The position numbers and the translations under genes are program-made. A stretch of 64,000 bases of DNA from JADGRB01 sp963835825 (GTDB lineage Bacteria > Myxococcota_A > Polyangia > Fen-1088). The notes beneath the pieces were generated by a model that ran no database searches, was not told where the DNA came from, and saw only the letters and a program-made list of their open reading frames with translations. Below, piece by piece: positions 56,089-64,000 of this stretch (position 1 is the stretch's first letter; the number at the start of each line of letters is the position of its first letter). The DNA lies in contig CAWIGZ010000008.1 of the NCBI GenBank assembly GCA_963835825.1, positions 372,001 to 436,000 on the forward strand, given 5' to 3'.

Positions 56089-57061
56089 GACCGATCGAAT
56101 TCGCATCGGGGTCTCCGCCTGCCTGCTCGGACGCGAGGTGCGCTTCGACGGCCAGCACAAGCGGGACGCGTTCCTGGTGGACGCGCTCGGCCCCTTCGTC
56201 GAGCTCGTCCCCGTCTGCCCGGAGGTGGAGGTGGGGATGTCGATTCCGCGCGAGCCGGTGCGTCTGGTCCGGGCGGCCGGCGGAGCCGACGTGACCGCCG
56301 CGAAGATGGTCGGCCAGCGCTCGGGCGACGACTGGACCGCGCGCATGAACGCCTACGCGGCCAGGCGGGTCACCTCGCTCCGAAAGGAGGCCCTGTCGGG
56401 CTACGTGCTCAAGAAGGACTCGCCGAGCTGCGGGCTCCTGCGCGTGAAGGTCTACCCGTCCGACGATCCGAAGGCCGCTCCCGAGCGCGCCGGACAGGGG
56501 CTCTTCGCCGCCGCGCTGGTGCAGGCGTTCCCGCACCTGCCCATCGAGGAAGAGGGGCGCCTCAACGACGCCCACCTTCGGGAGAGCTTCATCGAGCGGG
56601 TGTTCGCCTATCACCGGCTGCAGGGCCTGTGGGCGACGCGCTGGACGCTGCGCTCGCTCATCGACTTTCACACCGCCAACAAGATGTCGCTGCTGGCGCA
56701 CGACGAGCCCGGCTACCGGCGCCTCGGCCGCCTGGTGGCGACGGGCAAGTCGCTGGCCCGCGCCGAGCTGCGCGAGCGGTACCAGGCGGGATTCATGACC
56801 ACGCTGGAAAAGCTGGCCACCCCGGGACGTCACGTGAACGTCATGACCCACATGCTCGGTCATTTCACCGACCGGCTGGACCCGGCTGCTCGTCAGGCGA
56901 TCCTCGACGTCCTCGAGGACTACCGGCGCGGCCTGGTTCCGCTGATCGCGCCGCTGACGTTGGTTCGCCATTACGTCCACACGTTGAAGGTGGCGTACCT
57001 CCTCGGCCAGACCTACCTCGACCCGCACCCGAAGGAGCTGATGCTGCGCAACCGCGTCTGA
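56087..57061 (+). CDS. DUF523 (TudS-like)-DUF1722 fusion, YbgA type
   Basis: 324 aa. N-terminal DUF523 has the three cysteines expected to hold a [4Fe-4S] cluster: C12 in VSACLLG, C44 in VPVCPEV, C115 in KKDSPSCG. Stand-alone DUF523 proteins (TudS) remove sulfur from thiouracil. The C-terminal DUF1722 domain starts near residue 185 (YHRLQGLWATRWTLRSLIDFH) and has HVNVMTHMLGHF. In E. coli the homologue ybgA is the neighbour of phr, on the same strand; here the two are head-to-head with start codons overlapping as CATG. Linked function in repair or tRNA/nucleobase desulfuration is inferred. Confidence 0.9.
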   Translation: MTDRIRIGVSACLLGREVRFDGQHKRDAFLVDALGPFVELVPVCPEVEVGMSIPREPVRLVRAAGGADVTAAKMVGQRSGDDWTARMNAYAARRVTSLRKEALSGYVLKKDSPSCGLLRVKVYPSDDPKAAPERAGQGLFAAALVQAFPHLPIEEEGRLNDAHLRESFIERVFAYHRLQGLWATRWTLRSLIDFHTANKMSLLAHDEPGYRRLGRLVATGKSLARAELRERYQAGFMTTLEKLATPGRHVNVMTHMLGHFTDRLDPAARQAILDVLEDYRRGLVPLIAPLTLVRHYVHTLKVAYLLGQTYLDPHPKELMLRNRV

Positions 57062-57072
57062 CCCTGGGCGCG

Positions 57073-58272
57073 TCATGCGGTCGCCTTCGCGACGAGCGCG
57101 GCGAAGTCGGCGGGGGCGTCCCAGCGGGCGAACTCCTCGCTCAACCGGACCGCCGCGCGCGCGTACGACGGCTCGCCGACCAGGCGCTCGAGCGCCTGCG
57201 CGAGAGGTTTGCGCGCCAGCGTTCCCGCGCGAAGAAGGAGCCCGGCGCCCGCGTCCTCGATGGCCGCCATCGCCAGGTGCTGGTCCAGGTTGGCGGCGAT
57301 CCCCAGGACCGGCCGCCCCTCGGCCAGCGCCTGGTAGCCGGTCGTGCTGCCGCCGTTGGAGACGACCACCGCCGCGCGGCGGGCGGCGAGGTGCCCTGGC
57401 AAATAGTCGGCGACGTGGACGTGCCGCGGGACGCGCAGCTCCAGCGACGATCGGCCGGCGGTGGCCACCAGCACCTGGTACCCAAGCTGGGCGGCGACCT
57501 CGACCACCAGCGGGAGGCGCTCGACCCGACCCGAGGAGCCGAGCGTCACGTAGATCGTCGGCCGCTGCGGATCGAGCGCGCCCCACCAGGGCGGCAGCGG
57601 AACCGGCGGTGACCAGAGCACCGGGCCCAGGTAGCGCTGATGCGCGGGAAGATCGCGCGTCGGGACCAGGGCCGGGACGTCCGGGAAGAGCACGTGATCG
57701 CCGTGGGTGAGCACGTCGGCCAGGCTTCCCAGCGACGGGAGACCATGCCGCGCGCGCAGCGCATTGACCGGTCGGGCGAAGTGCCGGAAGACCGCCGGCC
57801 GGGCCTTGGGAAAATATTGGGCGGCCAGGCGCACGCCGAGGAGGCTCACGATCGGGTGGTCGGGGAGGGGGAATTCCCGGCGCACCGCCTGCGGGCTCCA
57901 GTAGGCGTTGATGAGAGCGGCGTGAGGAATGCCCTCCAGCGGCGCCGACACCGACAGCGAGAGCCGCAGATCTCCCACCACCAGGCCGGGACGGAGCGCG
58001 CGGAGCAGCGCCCGCTCTTCCTCGACGTAGCGGCTCAGCAGCCGCCGGCCGTAGAGCCGGCGTCCCGAGGCGACCCGGGCGGCGACGGTGTCCGGCGCCA
58101 GCGAATGGATGCGGTGGCGGGTGAAGGTCGTGCCGGCGAAGATCATCTCGTCGAAGCGCGCCGCCGCGAAGTGGACCTCGTAGCGCGCGGGATCCAGCGC
58201 GCGGGCCAGCGTCGCCAGGCGCACCACCTGCGCCAGCGTGACGGCCTCCGAGACGAACAGGACCCGTCGCAA
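57073..58272 (-). CDS. crtX: Glycosyltransferase (UGT/MGT type), probable carotenoid glycosyltransferase
   Basis: 399 aa. GT-B fold: VLFVSEAVTLAQVVRLATLARAL start, middle TIYVTLGSSGRVERLPLVVEV, and donor-site stretch VVVSNGGSTTGYQALAEGRPVLGIAANLDQHLAM. The donor motif has Asn where most UGT/MGT enzymes have His (THGG), so nucleotide preference may differ. It is the last gene of the carotenoid operon, six bases after the preceding ORF. By position it should glycosylate a hydroxylated carotenoid end group; the sequence alone would also allow another lipid or macrolide-like acceptor. Confidence 0.75.
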   Translation of the reverse strand: MRRVLFVSEAVTLAQVVRLATLARALDPARYEVHFAAARFDEMIFAGTTFTRHRIHSLAPDTVAARVASGRRLYGRRLLSRYVEEERALLRALRPGLVVGDLRLSLSVSAPLEGIPHAALINAYWSPQAVRREFPLPDHPIVSLLGVRLAAQYFPKARPAVFRHFARPVNALRARHGLPSLGSLADVLTHGDHVLFPDVPALVPTRDLPAHQRYLGPVLWSPPVPLPPWWGALDPQRPTIYVTLGSSGRVERLPLVVEVAAQLGYQVLVATAGRSSLELRVPRHVHVADYLPGHLAARRAAVVVSNGGSTTGYQALAEGRPVLGIAANLDQHLAMAAIEDAGAGLLLRAGTLARKPLAQALERLVGEPSYARAAVRLSEEFARWDAPADFAALVAKATA

Positions 58273-58278
58273 GGCGGC

Positions 58279-58905
58279 TCAGCGGCAGCGGGCGAGGGCC
58301 TGGTCGGCGAGCTGCTTCCACTCGGCGGCGTCGAGGCCGATGGCGGCCAGATCGCGGCGGCTCTCGACCGCCAGCGCCAGCGGCCGCGCCCGCGCGCAGT
58401 CGCCGTTGTTGGCGAAGAAGGCCGCCGCCAGCGCCTGGTTCCCCGGAAAATCCGGGGCCCGGCCGAGCGCGAGCAAGAAGTAGCGGGTCGCCTTTCGCGT
58501 CGACCCGACGGAGATCAGCGCCGGCGCCTTCCAGTAGAGGTTGCCGAGGGCGCGCGCCGCCGCCGCGTGATCGTAGTCGGGGTGCACCTGATCGAGGCGA
58601 AGCAGCGTCGCCTCGATCTCGGAGATGACGCCGAGGGCATGCAGCCGCCCGTGGGTCAGCGCCTCGCCGCCCAGATTCGCCGCCAGCCAGAGCAGCGAGG
58701 CCGGATCGTCGGGCCTCGCCGCCAATTGCCGGCGGGCGACGTCGATCCCCCGCTGGTACTGGCGTCGGGCCTCGTCGTCGTTGGGCGCCGCCTTGCCGGC
58801 GCGATAGGCGCGCTCGGCCTCGCCGGACACTTCAGCGCCCATGGCCACCGCGCCGAGCGCCAGCCAGCCTGAGAGGATCGCCACCTGCCATGCGCGCCGC
58901 CTCAC
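58279..58905 (-). CDS. Exported TPR-like protein in the carotenoid operon
   Basis: 208 aa from GTG 58905, whose last bases overlap the upstream stop (GTGA). A signal peptide (WQVAILSGWLALGAVAMGAE) is followed by helical repeats with TPR-style spacing: RAYRAGKAAPNDDEARRQYQ, RQLAARPDDPASLLWLAANL, AAAARALGNLYWKAP and YFLLALGRAPDFPGNQALAAA. It could be a periplasmic scaffold. No enzyme motif. Position between a carotenoid membrane protein and crtX suggests a part in pigment export or organisation, but that is context only. Confidence 0.7.
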   Translation of the reverse strand: MRRRAWQVAILSGWLALGAVAMGAEVSGEAERAYRAGKAAPNDDEARRQYQRGIDVARRQLAARPDDPASLLWLAANLGGEALTHGRLHALGVISEIEATLLRLDQVHPDYDHAAAARALGNLYWKAPALISVGSTRKATRYFLLALGRAPDFPGNQALAAAFFANNGDCARARPLALAVESRRDLAAIGLDAAEWKQLADQALARCR

Positions 58906-59495
58906 CGAAGCCCCACCCCGACCCGGAGCATCCCGCCCAGGGCGGCCAGCGTCTCGGGCACGCCGGCGTAACCGCGCCAGTACCAGAGCCACCAGCCGGT
59001 CATCATGATCCCGTGTCCGACGAGGATGAAGACGTGGCTCCACATCTCGACCACGTCCGAGCGGCCGGCGAAGTACCGCCGCCAGTGCATCGCCTCGTCG
59101 ATCACGCTGTAAAGGAACGACAGCAACGTGAGCACCAGCGCGGGGACCGCGTAGCGCGCTCCTCCGGCGTAGGCCGCGCAGAGCAGGACGCAGCTGGAAA
59201 CCCCGGCGCCGATGATGATGTGATGCACCAGCGCCTCGCCGCCCCGCAGCGCTTCCTTGTAGATCGTCCGGTGGCCGATGGTGTCGACGGCGATCGCCAG
59301 CGTGAAGATCGCCGCGCCCGCCGGCAGCAGCGTCGCCTCGGGAGGCAGCGGCGCCAGCGCGCGATGCCCGGCCCAGACGAACCCGCCGGTGACGAGGCAG
59401 AGCCCCACCATCAGACCGACCCAGCAGCCGTAGACGATCCAGTCGACCCGATCGAACTGCCGGATGCGCCCCAGATAGACGGCCAGCGCGTTCAT
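58902..59495 (-). CDS. Histidine-rich polytopic membrane protein of unknown family in the crt operon
   Basis: 197 aa with five or six membrane segments. Seven histidines (44, 75, 91, 92, 137, 154, 161) and several acids (D71, E87, D133, E134, E150) sit at helix ends: DTIGHRTIYKEALRGGEALV-HH, DEAMHW, EMWSH, GHG. It overlaps crtB by four bases (ATGA) and the next ORF by four (GTGA). The pattern is not the CrtZ/fatty-acid-hydroxylase HxxHH set, nor CrtW, CruF or a rhodopsin (no retinal Lys). A metal or heme oxidoreductase acting on carotenoid is one reading; a transporter or assembly protein is another. Confidence 0.72.
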   Translation of the reverse strand: MNALAVYLGRIRQFDRVDWIVYGCWVGLMVGLCLVTGGFVWAGHRALAPLPPEATLLPAGAAIFTLAIAVDTIGHRTIYKEALRGGEALVHHIIIGAGVSSCVLLCAAYAGGARYAVPALVLTLLSFLYSVIDEAMHWRRYFAGRSDVVEMWSHVFILVGHGIMMTGWWLWYWRGYAGVPETLAALGGMLRVGVGLR

Positions 59496-60424
59496 CGGGT
59501 CTCCGGTTCGATGAAGAGGGGAAAGGGCAACGGGCAGGGACGCGGGGCAGGGGGCAGGGCGCGGTGGCCGCCGCGAAGGACCCGCACGCCGGCCGCCCAG
59601 AGCGTCCCGCAAAGGGCCCGCAGGGCGAGCCAGGCCTTCCGGCGGCGGGAGACCACGGCCCGCCCGGCGCGGGTGTCGAAGCGCCGGCGGGCGATCACCC
59701 GCCCGATCTCGGCGTAGATGAGACGCGCCGCCCGGATCCCGATCGCGCAGCGCAGGGGCAGGGCGGGCAGCCCGCCGTCGGCCGAGGCGTAGAAGTCGTC
59801 CGCCCGGCGCAGGAGCTCCGCCACCGCGCGGCCGACCTCGCCGCCCGGATCGGCCAGCCGGCGGCAGCCTTCCAGGACGTCGGCCGGCAGATAGACCCGC
59901 CCGCGCGCCGCGTCCTCGGCCACGTCGCGGCAGATGTTGGTCAGCTGCATGGCGATGCCGAGATCGGCGGCCCGCCGCAGCGCCGCGCGATCGCGCACCC
60001 CCATGATCTGCGCCATCATGAGACCGACGGTTCCGGCTGCCCGATAGCAATAGAGCAGCAGCTGGTCGAAGCTCCGGTAGCGGACCGTGCCGACGTCCAT
60101 CGCCATCCCGTCGACGAGATCCTCGGCGTGGCGGCGCGGGATCGCGTGGCGCCGCACGACCTCCTGGAATCCGGCCAGCACCGGATCGCTCTCGACGCCG
60201 TCGCCGTAGATCCGGTCCAGCTCGTCGCGCAACTCGGCGACGGCCCTGGCGCGGGCGAGCTGGCCGCGCGGCGTGTCGACGGCGTCGTCGCAACGGCGGC
60301 ACCAGGCGTAGAGCGCCGCCGCGTCGTCCCGGCACCAGGCCGGCAGGAGCCGCCCCGCGAAGGCGAAGCTCTTCGAGTGATGCGCCAGGATCCGGCGTGC
60401 CAGTCGGTTCGTTCTCCCTCTCAC
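59492..60424 (-). CDS. crtB: Phytoene synthase
   Basis: 310 aa. Joins two geranylgeranyl diphosphates head-to-head through prephytoene diphosphate to phytoene. Both Asp-rich motifs are visible: YAWCRRCDDAVD and QLTNICRDVAEDAARGRVYLP; YCYRAAGTVGLMM is also typical. The start GTG 60424 overlaps the crtI stop as GTGA, so translation is coupled. The C-terminal 30 residues are Pro/Arg-rich and outside the usual fold. Confidence 0.93.
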   Translation of the reverse strand: MRGRTNRLARRILAHHSKSFAFAGRLLPAWCRDDAAALYAWCRRCDDAVDTPRGQLARARAVAELRDELDRIYGDGVESDPVLAGFQEVVRRHAIPRRHAEDLVDGMAMDVGTVRYRSFDQLLLYCYRAAGTVGLMMAQIMGVRDRAALRRAADLGIAMQLTNICRDVAEDAARGRVYLPADVLEGCRRLADPGGEVGRAVAELLRRADDFYASADGGLPALPLRCAIGIRAARLIYAEIGRVIARRRFDTRAGRAVVSRRRKAWLALRALCGTLWAAGVRVLRGGHRALPPAPRPCPLPFPLFIEPETR

Positions 60425-61932
60425 GCCGCCTCCGCCGTTCGTTGCCCGCCCAGATCGTCGAGCACGAGGCGGGTCGTCGCCTTCGCCGAGTTGATCACCC
60501 CCGGCACGCCGGCGCCGGGATGCGTCCCCGCCCCGACGATGTAGAGCCCGGGGATCTCCGGGTCGCGGTTGTGGGGACGAAAGTAGGCGCTCTGACCGAG
60601 GCGCGGCGAGACGGAAAAGGCCGAGCCCTGGAACGCGTTCAGCTGGTCGCGAAAATCGAGCGGCGTGAACACCCGCTTGACGACGATCTCCTGCCGCAGC
60701 CCCGGCAGCACCGTCTCGAGGGCCGCCAGGATCCGGTCGGCGTAGCCCGCCGACTCGCGCGCCCAGTCGATCCGGGCCGAGCCGAGGTGAGGGACGGGCG
60801 CCAGCACGTAGAACGATTCGCAGCCCGGCGGCGCCAGGCTGGGATCGGTCACCGTCGGCTGGTGCAGGTAGAGGCTGAAGTCGGGGGGCAGCTCCGGGCC
60901 GTGGAAGATCTCGCGCAGCATCTCGCGATAGCGCGGGCCGAAGAGGACCGTGTGGTGGGCCCCGCCCGGGTAGCGGCGGCGCGTGCCGAAGTAGATCACG
61001 AACAGCGACATCGACCAGTCCATCCGCTCCAGCTTCTCGGTGCGGGCCGCCGCCGCGGCCTCGCCGCGGTAGAGACGCTGGTAGGTGTGGTGGAGATCGG
61101 CGTTGGAGACGACGGCGTCGAAGCGCTCTTCGGTCGTCCCCGCCGTCACCAGGTGCGCCACCTTGCCTCCGCGCGGCTCGACGCGAATGCCGGCGACGGG
61201 GGTGGACAGCCGCAGCTCGCCCCCCAGCCGCTGATAGAGCTCGACGAGCCCGTTCACCAGCGCGCCCGTTCCGCCGCGCGGGAACAGCACCCCCCACTTG
61301 TGCTCCAGGAACGGGATCAACGTGTAGATGGCGCTGGTCTCGAACGGATTGCCCCCGATGAGCAGGGCGTGGAACGAGAGGGCCTGGCGCAGCCGTTCGT
61401 CCTTCACGAACCGGCTGACGGCGCCGTAGACGGAACGATCGGCGCGCAACCGCGCCAGCTGCGGCGCCACCCGCACCATGTCGGCGAAGCGCAGGAACGC
61501 CGCGTCGACCAGCCCTTCGTAGCCGGCCTCGAAGACGCGCCGGCTGTAGTCCATGAAACGGTCGAACCCCGCGCGATCGCCGGGCGCCAGGGCCGCCACC
61601 TCGGCGCGCATCGACTCGGCGTCGCCGCCGTAGTCGAAGCGCGCCCCGTCAGGCCAGCGCAGCCGATAGAAGGGGCGGACGGGATCCAGCGTCACGTGGT
61701 CGGCCATCTGTTCGCCGGCCAGGGCGAACAGCTCCTCCAGGCAATGGGGCGCGGTGATGACGGTCGGACCGGCGTCGAACGTGAAGCCCTGGTCTTCGTA
61801 GACGTAGGCGCGCCCGCCCGCCCGATCGCGCGCCTCGTACATCACCGTGCGCACCCCCGCCGCCTGCAGGCGGATGCCGGCCGCCAGCCCGCCGAATCCG
61901 CTCCCCACGATCGCCACGCGCGCTTCACCCAT
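60421..61932 (-). CDS. crtI: Phytoene desaturase (CrtI type)
   Basis: 503 aa. FAD site VAIVGSGFGGLAAGIRLQAAG at the N-terminus with FDAGPTVITAP, and the CrtI C-terminal signature GLYIVGAGTHPGAGVPGVINSA. Other CrtI-like stretches include YFRPHNRDPEIPGLY and LGQSAYFRP. It should desaturate phytoene stepwise to lycopene at the membrane surface. The start ATG 61932 lies inside the end of crtE (8-bp overlap). Confidence 0.94.
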   Translation of the reverse strand: MGEARVAIVGSGFGGLAAGIRLQAAGVRTVMYEARDRAGGRAYVYEDQGFTFDAGPTVITAPHCLEELFALAGEQMADHVTLDPVRPFYRLRWPDGARFDYGGDAESMRAEVAALAPGDRAGFDRFMDYSRRVFEAGYEGLVDAAFLRFADMVRVAPQLARLRADRSVYGAVSRFVKDERLRQALSFHALLIGGNPFETSAIYTLIPFLEHKWGVLFPRGGTGALVNGLVELYQRLGGELRLSTPVAGIRVEPRGGKVAHLVTAGTTEERFDAVVSNADLHHTYQRLYRGEAAAAARTEKLERMDWSMSLFVIYFGTRRRYPGGAHHTVLFGPRYREMLREIFHGPELPPDFSLYLHQPTVTDPSLAPPGCESFYVLAPVPHLGSARIDWARESAGYADRILAALETVLPGLRQEIVVKRVFTPLDFRDQLNAFQGSAFSVSPRLGQSAYFRPHNRDPEIPGLYIVGAGTHPGAGVPGVINSAKATTRLVLDDLGGQRTAEAA

Positions 61933-63025
61933 AGGAGACCTCCAGCCTTTCGATCTCGCTGGCCAGCAGGGCCAGCTCCTCGCGCGCGCCGATCCGGGCG
62001 CGCAGCTCGCCGAGCGCGTTGTCGAGATAGAGGGCGGCCTGCCGGCGTCCCTTCATCCCCACCGCCATCTTCAGCTCCGCGGCCAGCGCCCGGGCCCGCG
62101 TGCCGTCGGGATCTCCGCCTTCGCAAACCGCGCGGGCGCTCTCCTGCAGCTGCGAAAACGCGGCGGCGCTCAGCTCCAGCGCGGCGTGGGCCCAGGGCCA
62201 GGTCGGCCGACCGTTGCGCAGATCCTCGAGGGCCTTGGTGTCGCCCGCCTCGGAGGTCGGCGCGGTGAGATTGCCGAAATCGTCGAGCATCTGCAGGCCG
62301 AGGCCCAGGCGCCGGCCGAACTGGGCCAGCGCTTCGACGCAATCGTCGGAGGCCTGCGCGGCCAGGGCGCCGGCGACGGCCGCCAGCTCCATGAGCGCTC
62401 CCGTCTTCAACATCGTGCTGGTGGCGACGGTGCGATAGATGAGCGCCCGCGGCGTTCGTCCGATCGAGACGGAGAGATCGAGCGCCTGGCCCTGGTGGCC
62501 GCGGAAGAGCGCCTCCGTCACGGCGTCGCGGATTCGCGTGCGGGTGGCGGGCGGCACGGCCAGCTGATCGACCAGGCTCAACGCCCAGAAGTACATCCAG
62601 GTGCCGGTGTTGAGCGCGCGGGGGACGCCGTGGACCAGGTGCACCGCCGGGGCGCCCCGGCGAAGCGTCGAGCCGTCCTCGATGTCGTCGACGATCAGGC
62701 TCCCGGCGTGGACGAGCTCGACGAGCGCCGGCAGATGGGCCGGCACCTCTCCGGGGCCGTCGGCCAGGCGCCACCCGAGCTCGCACATCCGGGCCCGAAA
62801 TTGACGGCTCGGTCGTCCCAGGATCTCCCGGGCCACGTCGCCGAGCGCCCGATCCCACACCGCGCGCGGCAACGCCGGCGACGCGGGCCAGGTTGCAGTC
62901 GCCGGCTGCTCGGGCCAGTCCTCGGCGTGGGCGGCGCGGCCGAGCGCCGGCGAGGAGAGCGCCTCGTCCACCAGCGCCGCCAGGCCGGTCGCCGCCGGCA
63001 GACTTCGCCGCGGGCGGGCGCTCAT
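61925..63025 (-). CDS. crtE: Polyprenyl diphosphate synthase, probable GGPP synthase
   Basis: 366 aa. First Asp-rich motif IVDDIEDGSTLRRGAPAVH is normal; the second reads LGLQMLDDFGNLTAP, where the last Asp of DDxxD is Asn. Other landmarks (MLKTGALMELAAVAGAL, TWMYFWAL) fit trans-prenyltransferases. It should supply geranylgeranyl diphosphate to CrtB, but the altered second motif makes chain length and metal binding uncertain. Start ATG 63025 shares ATGA with the crtY stop. The first 60 residues are Ala/Pro-rich and longer than in E. coli-type enzymes. Confidence 0.88.
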   Translation of the reverse strand: MSARPRRSLPAATGLAALVDEALSSPALGRAAHAEDWPEQPATATWPASPALPRAVWDRALGDVAREILGRPSRQFRARMCELGWRLADGPGEVPAHLPALVELVHAGSLIVDDIEDGSTLRRGAPAVHLVHGVPRALNTGTWMYFWALSLVDQLAVPPATRTRIRDAVTEALFRGHQGQALDLSVSIGRTPRALIYRTVATSTMLKTGALMELAAVAGALAAQASDDCVEALAQFGRRLGLGLQMLDDFGNLTAPTSEAGDTKALEDLRNGRPTWPWAHAALELSAAAFSQLQESARAVCEGGDPDGTRARALAAELKMAVGMKGRRQAALYLDNALGELRARIGAREELALLASEIERLEVSYG

Positions 63026-64000
63026 CCGCTCACCGCCTGGGCGCCCAGCAGATGTCGCCAGGAGAGGCCCGCGGGGGGCCGGCCGACCAGGATGCGGGCG
63101 CGATCGCCCCAGGTGCTGGCCGAGGCGTAGAACCGGGCGATGGTCGGCGCGGGGAGCCGATAGAACCGATCGAAGGCGGTCCAGCGCGAGGCGGGCGGCA
63201 TCGCCTCGAACATCAGCCGGTTGAGGAGCTGCCCGAAGCGGCGCTGCGGTTCCAGCCGGCCGGCCAGGGCGTGCACCGCGCTCAGCGTCTGCTCCGGCGT
63301 GCGCGCCCCGGCCACCGCCAGCGCCACCCGCGCCGCCAGCGGCAGGGAGTATCCGGTCACCGGGTGAAAGAACCCACCGCGGTACCCGATCGCGATGGGC
63401 GCCGCCGCGCGCGGCGGGTCGAGCGGCCCGAGCGGCAACGGCAAGACGCCGCTCTCGCTGCGAAGCACCTCGGCGACGGAGGCCCCGTGAGCTGCCGCGT
63501 AGGCGAAGATCCGCTCCTTGGCCCCGGAGGGATCGAGCGCGGGACTGCCGCTGTAGGTGGTCTCCTCGATCAGCACGCGCCGGGCGGAGAACGGGAGCAG
63601 GTAGAAGAACCGGTAGCCGTCGCTCTGCGGGACCGTCGCGTCCATCAGCAGCGGCGCCTTCCAGGGACCGTCGGACTGCAACGCGAGCTCGAGGCCCACG
63701 AACTTCTGGTAGCCCGCCCGCGCCGGCGCGAGCGGCGCGGGCCCGCGCGCGTCGAGCACCACGCGACCGCCGACGGTCTCCCCGTCGTCGAGCCGGACCA
63801 GCGACGGGCCGACCTCGGCGACCCGCCGTCCGAGCAGAAGACGCACCCCGGACGCCGCCAGTCGCGCGCCGACCGTCCGCGAAAAGCTCTCGCTGGTGAC
63901 GGTCGCGTAGCCGACTTCCAGGACCCGGTGATGGCCGGGGAAGCGCACCTCCTGGTGCGTCCACTGCCGCGTCACCAGGGGCGCCACCAGGCTCCATTCC
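63022..64000 (-). CDS. crtY: Lycopene beta-cyclase (CrtY type), N-terminus outside window
   Basis: The frame is open to the right edge, so the FAD-binding N-terminus is missing here; ATG 63987 is not the true start. Visible CrtY hallmarks: LVTRQWTHQEVRFP, GYQKFVGLELAL, YLLPFSARRVLIEETTYSGSP (catalytic acidic loop) and GGFFHPVTGYSLPLA. It should form beta-ionone rings on lycopene, giving gamma- or beta-carotene. It overlaps crtE by ATGA and is the first gene of the operon within view. Confidence 0.9.
   Translation of the reverse strand, partial: EWSLVAPLVTRQWTHQEVRFPGHHRVLEVGYATVTSESFSRTVGARLAASGVRLLLGRRVAEVGPSLVRLDDGETVGGRVVLDARGPAPLAPARAGYQKFVGLELALQSDGPWKAPLLMDATVPQSDGYRFFYLLPFSARRVLIEETTYSGSPALDPSGAKERIFAYAAAHGASVAEVLRSESGVLPLPLGPLDPPRAAAPIAIGYRGGFFHPVTGYSLPLAARVALAVAGARTPEQTLSAVHALAGRLEPQRRFGQLLNRLMFEAMPPASRWTAFDRFYRLPAPTIARFYASASTWGDRARILVGRPPAGLSWRHLLGAQAVSG

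Noticed and set aside
58902..59495. ORF197 as a CrtZ-type hydroxylase or rhodopsin
   Set aside because: It lacks the CrtZ/fatty-acid-hydroxylase HxxHH boxes and a retinal-binding Lys helix; reported as unknown instead.

Overview
The window is high-GC, densely coded bacterial DNA. I infer a member of the Myxococcota (Polyangia-like). The reasons are the many lipoproteins with long Gly/Thr 'GTGG' linkers, a CotH kinase ending in a MopE-type metal-binding motif, Cys-rich 'TNCGGCG' repeats on a glycosidase, secreted plant-wall hydrolases and a carotenoid operon. No rRNA, tRNA, CRISPR array, transposase or integrase was found, so this looks like ordinary chromosome.

Layout. 0-19 kb holds mostly single genes: a cut-off alpha/beta hydrolase, a subtilase lipoprotein, class II aldolase (fbaA), a MAPEG protein, hisC, an NtrC-type regulator, an RlpA-like protein, a DUF4142 protein, a thioesterase, a ParA-like ATPase, a phosphoesterase lipoprotein and a CotH lipoprotein. 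19-32.5 kb holds pgm, a Tat-exported archaemetzincin, a Crp/Fnr regulator facing an ECF sigma factor, a GH8 glucanase, NDH-2, an overlapping pyk-pfk pair, rbgA and a P-II gene. With fbaA and pgm, four central sugar-metabolism genes lie within 26 kb. 32.6-34 kb is a cytochrome P450. 34.4-44.3 kb is a surface-glycan locus: a GT2 transferase, a GT4 transferase, a UPF0104-like membrane protein and four polytopic GT-C-like proteins. 44.3-54.6 kb is a polysaccharide (probably glucuronoxylan) utilisation block: a GH3 lipoprotein, a porin-like barrel and a second barrel protein on one strand, facing GH67 alpha-glucuronidase and GH30 lipoproteins on the other. 54.6-57 kb is a photolyase and a DUF523-DUF1722 gene whose start codons overlap. 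57-64 kb is a tightly overlapping operon, transcribed right to left: crtY (cut by the window edge), crtE, crtI, crtB, an unknown histidine-rich membrane protein, an exported TPR-like protein and a glycosyltransferase. It should make a glycosylated beta-cyclic carotenoid.

Two features run through the window. First, at least ten otherwise intact genes are broken by one-base frameshifts. These are concentrated at 45-52.6 kb and are almost absent from 26-45 kb and 53-64 kb. Reading across the frames restores normal family sequence, so consensus indel errors are the likelier cause, although real decay cannot be excluded. Second, a dozen genes have a TAnnnT hexamer only 5-9 bases before the start codon, and most of them show no clear Shine-Dalgarno sequence. 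This suggests widespread leaderless transcription.

The best candidates for something undescribed are the histidine-rich membrane protein locked between crtB and crtX, the Tat-exported archaemetzincin, and the outer-membrane/lipoprotein glucuronoxylan system.
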